Source: Martinezella calliandrae (GTDB taxonomy: Bacteria > Pseudomonadota > Alphaproteobacteria > Rhizobiales > Rhizobiaceae). Taken from it: 40,318 bases of DNA. Of this stretch, positions 6,258-14,309 are shown in pieces; within the stretch, counting starts at the first letter, position 1, and each line of letters opens with the position of its first letter. The stretch covers positions 1-40,318 of the forward strand of contig NZ_JARFYN010000071.1 in NCBI RefSeq assembly GCF_030272695.1, read 5' to 3'. Both the position numbers and the translations under genes were made by a program. The notes beneath the pieces were generated by a model. It saw nothing but the letters and a program-made list of their open reading frames with translations, did no database searches and was not told the DNA's origin.

Positions 6258-7928
6258 ATGGCAGCCAGTAGCGTTTTCAAGTCTGACATGCCTCTGCCGG
6301 CAAGTAGTGCCCATGAAGTGCTTTTTTCGTTTTATGACAGCGATTTCAATCTCATAATGTCGTCCGAGAGGTTCAGGACTTTCTACGGCGACGATAAGAC
6401 CTCTCATGCCACCCTATTTGGAATATACCCGGAGCTGCAGGATCCGGGTATGAATTTATTCGCGGAACAGACGAGCAATATTGGATGGCCGCGGAATCTG
6501 CAGGTCCAAAGAGCTGGCGAGGCATTATCAGATCTCATTCTATTTCGACCGACCAATGGATTTGCGGTTATTGAAACGCGGAACTTGCTTGGGCGGGATC
6601 CGTCGCCCGAAGAAGCTGATCGAGCGCTGCTGCTGCATGAAGCCAATCATGATGCTTTGACCGATCTGCCGAACCGGCGACAGTTCGGTGCACGACTGCG
6701 GGATGCCTTATCAGATGGCAAAACGGCCATCGCGCTGATGCAGTTGGATCTCGACGAGTTCAAGTCGATCAACGACACTCTCGGCCATGCCGCAGGCGAT
6801 ATCGTCTTGCAGCAAACCGCCGAACGTATCCGCAACGTTCTGGGACCGGATGAAACGGCCTACCGGTTGGCCGGTGATGAGTTTGCCATCATTCAGCTCC
6901 GGAATGATCAGCCGGCAGAGGCGGAGCGGTTGGCGGATTCGCTAGTAAGCGCTTTTAAAAAGCCATTCGTGGTGAATGGCATCGCAGTGTTTTCAGGCGC
7001 AAGTATCGGCGTAGCGCTTGCTCCTCGCGATGGCAATGAGGAGGACCAGCTGATGCGCGCCGCCGATATCGCTCTTTATGCTGCAAAAAGTGAGGGAAGG
7101 GGACGCGCACGAACATTTGAGCCGGCCATGATGATGGTTTTGGAACAGAGGGAGTTGCTACGACGGAGCCTGCGTGTCGCGCTTCAGCATGGCGAATTTT
7201 TTATCGAATATCAGCCGTTGGTGGACTCTTCGGGTTCTGTCACTGGCTTCGAGGCCTTGTTGCGATGGCAGCATCCGATCATGGGTAACATCCCACCCTC
7301 GGCGTTCATACCAGTAGCAGAGGCCGATGGAATGATGCCGGAAATCGGTCAGTGGGTGTTGGAGGAAGCCTGCCGGCAGGCGATGACTTGGCCGTCACAC
7401 TGTACGGTCGCGGTCAATCTCTCGCCTGCAGAATTCTTGACTGGGGGCTTTACCGACCGAGTATCGCAGACGCTTGATGCGATCGGATTTCCGGCTGAAC
7501 GCCTTGAGCTCGAAATCACCGAAGGTGTTTTGCTCGAGCGCACGATCAATAATCTCGATACGTTGAATACCCTCAATGTCCTCGGTATTCAGATCTCGCT
7601 TGATGACTTTGGCACCGAATATTCTTCTCTGAGCTATTTGAAGAATTTCCCGTTCGACTCCATCAAGATCGACAAGTATTTCATAAAAGACCTGACGAGC
7701 GACCCCAAGAGCCAGACCATCGTCCGCTTTGTCGTTGCGCTGGCCCATGGGCTGGGAATGAAGGTCACCGCCGAAGGCGTGGAAGATCAGGCTCAAGTCA
7801 CTTGGCTGATTGCTGCCGGTTGCGATCGTTTGCAGGGATATTTCCTTGGCGAGCCTCTGCCTGCATCTTCGGTCCAAGAGTTTCTCCGGCGCAATGATAA
7901 AGCGGGGTGGCACAGTCACGAAAAATAA
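6258..7928 (+). CDS. GGDEF-EAL cyclic-di-GMP signalling protein
   Basis: The 556-residue cytosolic protein has an N-terminal PAS-like segment (about 20-110), a GGDEF domain (about 125-285) and an EAL domain (about 300-545). The GGDEF signature reads AGDEF (205-209), a variant that can still be active in some cyclases; no RxxD inhibitory site precedes it. The EAL domain looks catalytically complete: EALLRW (332-337), the Asn in VNLSP, the Glu in EITEG, DDFGTEYSS, KIDKYF, AEGVE and the Gln in LQGYFLG. It therefore most likely degrades c-di-GMP, and may also make it. There is no membrane segment. It heads the partner-switch locus; the next gene starts 77 nt on. Confidence 0.88.
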   Translation: MAASSVFKSDMPLPASSAHEVLFSFYDSDFNLIMSSERFRTFYGDDKTSHATLFGIYPELQDPGMNLFAEQTSNIGWPRNLQVQRAGEALSDLILFRPTNGFAVIETRNLLGRDPSPEEADRALLLHEANHDALTDLPNRRQFGARLRDALSDGKTAIALMQLDLDEFKSINDTLGHAAGDIVLQQTAERIRNVLGPDETAYRLAGDEFAIIQLRNDQPAEAERLADSLVSAFKKPFVVNGIAVFSGASIGVALAPRDGNEEDQLMRAADIALYAAKSEGRGRARTFEPAMMMVLEQRELLRRSLRVALQHGEFFIEYQPLVDSSGSVTGFEALLRWQHPIMGNIPPSAFIPVAEADGMMPEIGQWVLEEACRQAMTWPSHCTVAVNLSPAEFLTGGFTDRVSQTLDAIGFPAERLELEITEGVLLERTINNLDTLNTLNVLGIQISLDDFGTEYSSLSYLKNFPFDSIKIDKYFIKDLTSDPKSQTIVRFVVALAHGLGMKVTAEGVEDQAQVTWLIAAGCDRLQGYFLGEPLPASSVQEFLRRNDKAGWHSHEK

Positions 7929-8005
7929 ACAGTGGGAACTCGAGGGGTCAGTCACGCTGGTTCCTCGGACGGTCGCGAATATTTGACAATTCAGGGGGAT
8001 CGGCA

Positions 8006-8524
8006 TTGAGCGAGAAGAGCACAGACCGCACCGATTTACCATTTCATCCGATGCTGGAGCTGGAAATGGAAATGGAGATATTCATGTCGGATTGGCTCCA
8101 TTGCAATCAGATGTCGAATTACGTTGCACGCATGGTGAGTCATGATCGAAGCGATCCTGTCCGGCACGCCAATCTCCTTTCATCTGCGCTGAACGAGCTT
8201 TTTGAGATCTCTTTCCGCTCGGGAAGCACTCCCGGGCGACTTCACTGCGATATTTCCCGAGGGGATCACTTGGAGAGGATCGCCTTGACCTTTCCATGTG
8301 CCCCTGAGCAACAGCACCTGTACCGTCATGCATCTGCCAAGGCTTTGGGAGGCAGTGCTTTGGAAAGATATCTCGACGCGCTCACCAACGAAAACGCCGT
8401 TCAGGAGGACATTATTCTGCTTGGTTTGGCGATCAACTATGATGCATCGCTATCGCTCCAGAATGTGGATGGCCGGGCTCTTACGGTGATTTTGGACATT
8501 CCAGTGGAGGGATTACTGAATTGA
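8006..8524 (+). CDS. Degenerate HATPase-like partner-switch protein (pseudokinase candidate)
   Basis: The TTG start at 8006 follows a purine-rich AGGGGG and gives 172 residues. The protein lines up by eye with the HATPase-like protein at 12061-12627: NELFEISF here (63-70) matches NELIENAVKF there, and LGLAINYDASLSL matches LGLLTLMSDYDAELAW. It has Ile68 where the kinase-like partner has the metal-binding Asn, and the Gly-x-Gly of the lid region is lost. ATP binding is thus doubtful, and it may bind a STAS domain without phosphorylating it. It overlaps the next gene, the STAS-methyltransferase, by 4 nt (TTGA), suggesting stoichiometric production. The alignment is mine and not computed. Confidence 0.6.
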   Translation: MSEKSTDRTDLPFHPMLELEMEMEIFMSDWLHCNQMSNYVARMVSHDRSDPVRHANLLSSALNELFEISFRSGSTPGRLHCDISRGDHLERIALTFPCAPEQQHLYRHASAKALGGSALERYLDALTNENAVQEDIILLGLAINYDASLSLQNVDGRALTVILDIPVEGLLN

Positions 8525-9699
8525 GTTCACACGAATCCGTTCCACTGTTTTCGGCTCAGTTCGACCTGAACAGTCAGGAGTTTTCGCTCTCTGGCATCCT
8601 GCGGCCGCTGTCTTCTGTCGAAATCGCCGAGACGACTGCCCTGCTCGAAAAGAGCATCAATCAAGTCCGGGGCGTGCTCTACATCAATGTTAAGCGTCTC
8701 ATTCATATGAATGCGACGGCATACCACGCCTTGGCGCGCCTATTGGTCAACGCCAGCCGCGCACGGCGAGATCTTCGTTTCGTCGTCGTGACATCCAGTG
8801 TCGTTGGCTGGGCGACCAGGACATTCCATCATCTAAGTGCTATCGAACCGAAAATCGCCGTCGAAGCATATGACGCCGATTTTTATCCAGGACAGACTTT
8901 CGTTGAAGACCAGAGTTTCATTCCTATCCTGCGGACCCAAACGAAAATGACCTGGCGCCATGAACGCGATATTTTGCCGCGTCATGGCATGCGGGCTGGC
9001 ATTGCGATGGCGGACATTTGCTGCGGGATCGGTGATTTTGCCGTATTGGTCCACAAGGAGTTCAAGCCGGCAAGAATAGTGGCGCTCGATCATTCGGCCG
9101 GCAGTCTCGAATATGCACGCAAGGTCGCTGCCGATTTCGATATCCGCGATATTGAATACACCTACGGCGACGCATCTGAGATGCTGCTCGAAGACAATCA
9201 ATTTGACCTGGTGACTTGTCGCCACTCGCTGCAAATCTTCAATCGACCCGATATTCTGCTCAGGGAACTCTACCGCATCTGCAAGCCCGGAGGGCGGGTC
9301 TACATAACCAACGAAAAGAATTCCCACTGTCTTGGTGAGCCACGGGCCGCAAGCATACAATGGACCTATAACGAGGTGGCGACGCTGTTTAGCCATTTCG
9401 ACATGGATGTCGAAATGGGGCCCAAAAGCCGCCGGCTCCTACGGGATGCGGGCTTCGAGGCCATCGAGATTGAAAGCTTCATGGTCAGCAACCTCGACGG
9501 CGATCCGCAGGATTTCGCAGATGTCATCGCCGCCTGGGAGAACGTCTATGCCGGCGAGATGTCTGTTCGCCGAGGTGACACGCCGGAGTTCATAAAGCGT
9601 TTCCGCCAGGGCTTCCAAGATCACATCTTCGCGGCTCTTCATCCGAAGGGTTATGCCGGCTGGCCCATATGGGCAGCCTCCGGGCGGAAGCCGCTATGA
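8521..9699 (+). CDS. STAS domain fused to a SAM-dependent methyltransferase
   Basis: This 392-residue protein uses a TTG start after GGAGGG. Residues 1-120 have a STAS-like pattern: beta strands, then INVKRLIHMNATAYHALARL, aligned with DLTGLQFLNSSGINLLAKL of the STAS protein at 12636. The expected phospho-serine position (Ser-Ser-Gly) is Ala65-Thr66-Ala67. Residues 150-300 form a class I methyltransferase: motif I DICCGIGDFAV (165-175), an acidic strand end in ALDHSAGSLEYARK, QFDLVTCRHSLQIF, and LYRICKPGGRVYI. It resembles UbiE-type enzymes, but the substrate is unknown. It is coupled to the preceding gene (TTGA overlap) and the following phosphatase (ATGA overlap). Confidence 0.75.
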   Translation: MSSHESVPLFSAQFDLNSQEFSLSGILRPLSSVEIAETTALLEKSINQVRGVLYINVKRLIHMNATAYHALARLLVNASRARRDLRFVVVTSSVVGWATRTFHHLSAIEPKIAVEAYDADFYPGQTFVEDQSFIPILRTQTKMTWRHERDILPRHGMRAGIAMADICCGIGDFAVLVHKEFKPARIVALDHSAGSLEYARKVAADFDIRDIEYTYGDASEMLLEDNQFDLVTCRHSLQIFNRPDILLRELYRICKPGGRVYITNEKNSHCLGEPRAASIQWTYNEVATLFSHFDMDVEMGPKSRRLLRDAGFEAIEIESFMVSNLDGDPQDFADVIAAWENVYAGEMSVRRGDTPEFIKRFRQGFQDHIFAALHPKGYAGWPIWAASGRKPL

Positions 9700-12056
9700 A
9701 CAGGAAAATCGGTCGATTTGTCATTCCCAGTATCTGGTCGTTTCGAGCCAAATTTGTCCTCGTCGTCGGAGGTGCCGTCCTTTTTGATCTTCTCGTCAGC
9801 GGTGGATTGGCGCTGTGGAACGTGCAGCGATTGTCCCGCGACGCCACATCCGAAGTCGGCCAAGGTCTTGAACGGGCGAGCCAGGACTATATCCAATCCT
9901 ATGCGGATTCGACGGCTGCCCGCGTCGGGCTGCTTCTCAATCAGGTGCACTCGGACGTCAAAACACTCGCGGGCGTTCTGCAGGCGCAGATAGATCACCC
10001 AAACCGAAATGATGCGATCGGCGAGGCGCTCGCGCGCTCCGAACCTGGCGCCGTCAAGCTTACCTACGATCCAAAAGGTCATTGGGCTCAGAATCTTCCG
10101 GGTTCGACCTCGGTGATCAGCGTTTGGGGCTATTTGCTCGACCAAAATCATCAGCCGCTGCCCGATGTGGAAAAGGACATCGAGACCAGCACCGTTGTCG
10201 ATCTCGTTGCGCCGAACTTGCTGAAGAACGGCTATTCCAAGCTGCAAATGTATTATATCGGGCCCAAAGAACGGCCGATCTTCAGAACGGTGCCATACAC
10301 CGCTCAGGCGCAGACCTTTGACCGCCTGTATCCGGGGCACAACGAGGCCAATTTCTGGGATTTTTTCTTTCCGGGCCTATACGAATCCTGGCAACAGTGG
10401 GCTCGTCAGCCGGCCACGCGCCCCGTCGCGGACGATATCACGCAGACCGCGCCTTATACCGACGCCATTACCGGCAAGCTCATCGTCAGTTTCTTCAATC
10501 CCCTTTGGTCCCCCGACCGCCGGGACGTCGCCGGCATCGCGGGAGCTGACATCACGCTGGATCAACTGGCCGGCATCGTCGAGAGCGTGAAGGTTGCCGA
10601 TACCGGCTTCGGCTTCTTGACCATGTCGAATGGCAATGTGGTCGCCATCAACCATGCCGGCGAAAAGATCATTGGCCTGCGCTCCTCAAACGATACCGGC
10701 GACAAGGGGGTGACCGGACTTGATCGTTCGTTCCACAACAGCACGCAGAAGGCGCTGGCGACGCTCCCTTTGGATCGTGATGGCGTGATTCAGCATATTT
10801 CGCTGGACGAGCAGGGCGAGAAGATCCCATACCTCGTTGTCGTCAAACAGATAGCACCCACCAACCTTTGGGTTTCCGGGCCGGTTCAAAAGGAAGCGAT
10901 GTCGCTCGGTATCGTCGTGCCGGAGCGGGAAATCTATGCCTCTCTTTTTTCTGCGCAGGAAGAAATATCGCGTGCGACAAACCGCATTCTTCTCTATCAG
11001 ATCCTTGCGATCTCCATATCGCTGATGATTGTCACCGCGGCGGTGTTCGCGGTTTCCAAGCGCATCACAAGCGGCATCAGTGCGCTGGCGAGTGCCGCGC
11101 GGCGTATTCAGGCAAAAGACTATTCGGTTAGGGTCGATATCGCGTCGCGCGACGAGGTCGGCGAGGCCGGCGTTGCATTCAATCGCATGGCGGAGGACAT
11201 AAGCTTCCATACCGAAAACCTCGAAATGCTGGTGGACGAACGAACAAAGGAAATTGCCGAGGCGAAAGAGGAAATCTCGGTACTGAATACGCAATTGAAG
11301 AGCGAGAACATTCGCCTTGGCGCCGAACTGGCCGTCGCGCAACGGATACAGCTCATGGTCTTGCCGCGCCAAAACGAACTGGCGGCCATCGAACAGCTGG
11401 AGATTGCCGCCTTTATGCGCCCCGCCGACGAGGTCGGCGGCGACTATTATGATATCCTGCAGGATGGAAAGAGGCTGAAGATCGGAATAGGGGACGTTAC
11501 CGGTCACGGCCTTGAAAGCGGCGTACTCATGCTGATGGTTCAGTCCGTGGCGCGTGCATTGCAGGAGGCGGGAGAGACCGATCCGGCGAAATTCCTGAAT
11601 GATCTCAACCGCACGATCTACAAGAATATCGAACGAACGAAAACCGACAAACACTTGACCCTTGCCTTTCTCGATTATGACGGGGAGCGGCTGACGCTTT
11701 CTGGTCAACACGAGGATCTGATTGTGGTGAGGCAGGGCGGAGAGGTCGAGCGCATCGAAACCGCCGACCTCGGGCTTCCCGTGGGGCTCGATTCAGATAT
11801 TTCCCAGTTTGTCGATACGAGGGATGTCACGTTTGGAAGCGGCGACATGATCGTTCTGCATACGGACGGGGTTACTGAAGCCGAAAACAGGCAAGGTGAG
11901 CTGTATGGGATTGAACGGCTCTGTAAATCGGCCCGCGATCTCTATGGAGGCAGTGCTCAAGATGTGATGAACGGCATTCTAGAGAATCTCATGACTTATA
12001 TTGGGTCGCAGAAGATTCACGATGACATAACTCTGGTTGTAATGAGACATAGGTGA
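9696..12056 (+). CDS. Membrane sensor with HAMP and PP2C/SpoIIE phosphatase domain (SiaA/RsbU-like)
   Basis: The ATG at 9696 overlaps the previous stop and follows GGAAG, giving 786 residues. Order: TM helix about 14-36, a periplasmic dCache-like sensor to about 425, a second TM helix (LAISISLMIVTAAVFAVS), HAMP (SKRITSGISALASAARRI), a coiled coil, then a SpoIIE-type PP2C domain from about 550. The metal-binding motifs are intact: GGDYYD (581-586), GDVTGHG (599-605), Asp724 in DGVTEA and Asp776-Asp777 in DDITLVV. Enzymes of this type dephosphorylate a Ser in a STAS antagonist in response to an external signal, as in SiaA of Pseudomonas or RsbU/RsbP of Bacillus. The expected substrate is the STAS protein at 12636. 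Confidence 0.88.
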   Translation: MNRKIGRFVIPSIWSFRAKFVLVVGGAVLFDLLVSGGLALWNVQRLSRDATSEVGQGLERASQDYIQSYADSTAARVGLLLNQVHSDVKTLAGVLQAQIDHPNRNDAIGEALARSEPGAVKLTYDPKGHWAQNLPGSTSVISVWGYLLDQNHQPLPDVEKDIETSTVVDLVAPNLLKNGYSKLQMYYIGPKERPIFRTVPYTAQAQTFDRLYPGHNEANFWDFFFPGLYESWQQWARQPATRPVADDITQTAPYTDAITGKLIVSFFNPLWSPDRRDVAGIAGADITLDQLAGIVESVKVADTGFGFLTMSNGNVVAINHAGEKIIGLRSSNDTGDKGVTGLDRSFHNSTQKALATLPLDRDGVIQHISLDEQGEKIPYLVVVKQIAPTNLWVSGPVQKEAMSLGIVVPEREIYASLFSAQEEISRATNRILLYQILAISISLMIVTAAVFAVSKRITSGISALASAARRIQAKDYSVRVDIASRDEVGEAGVAFNRMAEDISFHTENLEMLVDERTKEIAEAKEEISVLNTQLKSENIRLGAELAVAQRIQLMVLPRQNELAAIEQLEIAAFMRPADEVGGDYYDILQDGKRLKIGIGDVTGHGLESGVLMLMVQSVARALQEAGETDPAKFLNDLNRTIYKNIERTKTDKHLTLAFLDYDGERLTLSGQHEDLIVVRQGGEVERIETADLGLPVGLDSDISQFVDTRDVTFGSGDMIVLHTDGVTEAENRQGELYGIERLCKSARDLYGGSAQDVMNGILENLMTYIGSQKIHDDITLVVMRHR

Positions 12057-12060
12057 TAAC

Positions 12061-12627
12061 ATGGCAGTCGTCGTGTTTGGGCTGGCAGATCTTGTAACAA
12101 GCAGTGCTGGTAGTGCCACTTTTCTTCGATTGCTTGACGGACCGCTCGATCTGAGTTGGTCGCATTGTTCGATGACATCCGATTTTATCGCTGAAATAAC
12201 GGCTTTGCGTTACAGGCGCTCACGTCAGGTCTACCATCAGGTGCGCCATGACATTGGCTACGTGGCCAATGAACTCATCGAAAATGCCGTGAAGTTTCGT
12301 GTGTCTGGGGAGATTGATATTTCGGCTTCCATCGACGGAGAACGGTTTCGGATGAAGGTTTCGAATTTTATCGACAACGAAAATGCAACACGTTTTCAGC
12401 ATCTGCTTGCGCACATAACCGCCGATGATCCCGCGGAGCTGCTCATTCGGCAAATTGAGAAGAACGCCGCGCTGACGTTCGGCACGGAGTCCGGTCTTGG
12501 TTTGCTGACGCTGATGAGTGACTATGACGCTGAATTGGCGTGGGTTTTTGACGCGAACCGGCCGAGCGGTCGAACGCATCTTGAGACCTATGCTTCCCTA
12601 CCAGTTCCTTCCGTTCAAAATGGCTGA
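12061..12627 (+). CDS. HATPase-like switch kinase (slr1658/SiaB-like)
   Basis: The 188-residue protein starts 4 nt after the phosphatase stop. It has the N-box NELIENAVKF (Asn70, Glu71, Asn75) and the glycine-rich lid GTESGLGLLTLMSDY (141-155), as in anti-sigma-type serine kinases and the SiaB/slr1658 group of bacterial partner-switch proteins. It is expected to bind ATP and phosphorylate the STAS partner encoded next, countered by the phosphatase encoded just upstream. There is no membrane segment. It appears to be the intact paralogue of the protein at 8006-8524. Whether its target is a sigma factor, a cyclase or the methyltransferase cannot be told from sequence. Confidence 0.78.
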   Translation: MAVVVFGLADLVTSSAGSATFLRLLDGPLDLSWSHCSMTSDFIAEITALRYRRSRQVYHQVRHDIGYVANELIENAVKFRVSGEIDISASIDGERFRMKVSNFIDNENATRFQHLLAHITADDPAELLIRQIEKNAALTFGTESGLGLLTLMSDYDAELAWVFDANRPSGRTHLETYASLPVPSVQNG

Positions 12628-12635
12628 GTTTGACC

Positions 12636-12974
12636 ATGGAAATCAGAGGAGAGGCATTTCGCGTTTGGACTGAAGGATACGTTGTGTTCTTCGACGGTTC
12701 CATGCGTTTGTCGGGATCGGATGCCTACGCTCCGATCTATCAATTGGCGATGGATCTGCTCGACAAAAACCCTGAGCGCCTGACGCTCGATCTCACGGGA
12801 CTCCAGTTTCTGAACTCGTCGGGTATAAACCTGCTTGCGAAACTGACGATAGAGGCCCGTAAACGCGCGCACGTGAACATGACGGTGCGTGGTTCCAAAG
12901 AGATTTCGTGGCAACAAAAATCCCTGCCGAATTTGAAGAAACTTTATCGCGACCTCGACCTCCGGCTCAGCTAA
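12636..12974 (+). CDS. STAS domain protein (anti-sigma-antagonist type)
   Basis: The product is 112 residues. The ATG at 12636 is preferred over a TTG two codons earlier. LTLDLTGLQFLNSSGINLLA places Asn60-Ser61-Ser62-Gly63 at the conserved phosphorylation loop of STAS antagonists (RsbV, SpoIIAA, SiaC-like logic). The gene directly follows the HATPase-like gene with an 8-nt gap. The expected cycle is phosphorylation by the 12061 protein and dephosphorylation by the PP2C protein; the unmodified form would bind an unknown output partner. No sigma factor gene lies in the locus. The run of overlapping or closely spaced genes from 8006 ends here. Confidence 0.82.
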   Translation: MEIRGEAFRVWTEGYVVFFDGSMRLSGSDAYAPIYQLAMDLLDKNPERLTLDLTGLQFLNSSGINLLAKLTIEARKRAHVNMTVRGSKEISWQQKSLPNLKKLYRDLDLRLS

Positions 12975-13081
12975 ACTTGCAATGATTGTGGCATTCGGGA
13001 TTGCGGCATTTGGCTCTGATTTTGGAGAGCCGAATTGCGTAAGCTTTAGATGACGGATTGCTTCAGGCAAAGAAGCGGGCA

Positions 13082-13163
13082 CTGCTTTCAATAGAAAAGC
13101 AGGGTTGCATAATATCTCGCAGTGATTGAGGATTTGACACAATTACCCCATTCGATGTACTTA
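13082..13163 (+). promoter_or_regulatory. Hairpin and promoter-like sequence before the EAL gene
   Basis: CTGCTTT (13082-13088) pairs with AAAGCAG (13096-13102) and may end the signalling transcript, although no T tract follows. TTGACA (13134-13139) and TACTTA (13158-13163) are 18 nt apart, and the palindrome ACTTATAAGT (13159-13168) overlaps the -10 element. This suggests that the EAL gene has its own promoter. The gap 12975-13316 holds no other gene that I see. Confidence 0.4.
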
Positions 13164-13316
13164 TAAGTTACTAACATACGAAATTCAATTGACCCGGCAG
13201 TGCCGTTCGGTTGTATCGTTTGCATTGCCGGAAAATTCGCATAAAGAGGTTTGGCGACCCCCGCCCACAGTCGAAAACAGTGACTGAGAACAGCATCACT
13301 GGAGGCGCTTCCCATT

Positions 13317-14021
13317 ATGTCCAAGGCTGTTTCCGATCGCGGATTGAGTTTTGCCGCACAAAAGGTCAGCCAAATTGATGTTCCGGAGGAGGTGCTCTAT
13401 TGGGAGTGCTTCGCGCGGATATCGGATGCTCGCGGCGTCGTTCACAGTGCGAGCACATTTGCACCTTATCTGGAATCTTCCCTCGCTTCCTTTGATCTTG
13501 ATGCACGCATGCTGGACCTCGTTCTGTCGAGGCTGGCCAAGGATCAAGATCTTGTGCTCGGATGCAACATTTCGGCCGCCAATCTATCCGACCGAGACCA
13601 CTGGAAGCAGATTCTCCGTCAAATCGAGCGCCGTTCAGAACTCGCTTCACGACTTATACTTGAAATCACGGAGACCTATCCACTGGTGAACGAGGGTGTC
13701 GAAAGGCTGGCGGCCGTTCGCGCGCTTGGTTGCCGCGTGGCCATCGACAACTTCGGAGCAGGTATGGCCACACCTGCCCGGCTGCTGACAGTCCCCGCTG
13801 ATATAATCAAGATCGAACCTTCGCTGGTGCGCAATGTCCGGATCTCTGAAAAGGGACAGAACAGCCTGCACTATCTTGTCGGTTTCGCGTCCTGCGTCGC
13901 CCCGATCATCGTTGCGGAGGGCATCGAAACGGAAGAGCACCTGGATGCAGCCCGCGCTTCTGGCGCGACTCATGTCCAAGGTTTTCTATTCGGAAAACCG
14001 GCCGCGTTACCGAATCAATGA
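13317..14021 (+). CDS. EAL domain protein with altered metal site
   Basis: The 234-residue stand-alone EAL domain starts at an ATG preceded by GGAGG. Several catalytic positions are kept: Glu30 in WECFAR, the Asn in CNISAANL, the Glu in ITETYP, Lys in IIKIEPS, Glu in AEGIET and Gln in VQGFLFGKP. The central DDFG motif, however, reads DNFG (Asp144-Asn145), replacing one of the two metal-linked aspartates, and the EAL triplet itself is ECF. Activity is therefore probably reduced or lost, and the protein may act as a c-di-GMP sensor or protein-binding module. It follows the partner-switch locus in the same direction after 342 nt, probably with its own promoter. Confidence 0.8.
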   Translation: MSKAVSDRGLSFAAQKVSQIDVPEEVLYWECFARISDARGVVHSASTFAPYLESSLASFDLDARMLDLVLSRLAKDQDLVLGCNISAANLSDRDHWKQILRQIERRSELASRLILEITETYPLVNEGVERLAAVRALGCRVAIDNFGAGMATPARLLTVPADIIKIEPSLVRNVRISEKGQNSLHYLVGFASCVAPIIVAEGIETEEHLDAARASGATHVQGFLFGKPAALPNQ

Positions 14022-14253
14022 TCTCAGTCGGAAGACGATTGCTCAGTCTCAAGCACCAGGCGGTCAGTTCGCCTCTTTCGGCGCTCCGATATCTGTGACT
14101 TCAACAATGAAAGCGGCGAGTTCTCCCGGCGGCTCCCATTTTTAAATGCCTTCCTTAACACTGACATGTCACCGAGCGTTTTCGCAAGTATATGATATTA
14201 CACAATAAAAATATCATCAAGGCGATGCAGCGCTGGGTCCGATCTCGATCGCG

Positions 14254-14269
14254 TTAACTATTTATTAAC
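14254..14269 (+). promoter_or_regulatory. CtrA-type binding site upstream of minC
   Basis: TTAA (14254-14257), seven bases, then TTAAC (14265-14269) is an exact match to the alphaproteobacterial CtrA box TTAA-N7-TTAAC. It lies 40 nt before the minC ATG, where it could overlap the promoter. CtrA control of minCDE has been reported in Sinorhizobium meliloti, which makes the site credible. The surrounding gap 14022-14309 is AT-rich near this site and has no gene. Confidence 0.65.
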
Positions 14270-14309
14270 CATAGCGGCGGTACACAAGGTCAACGAATTC
14301 TTCATATAG

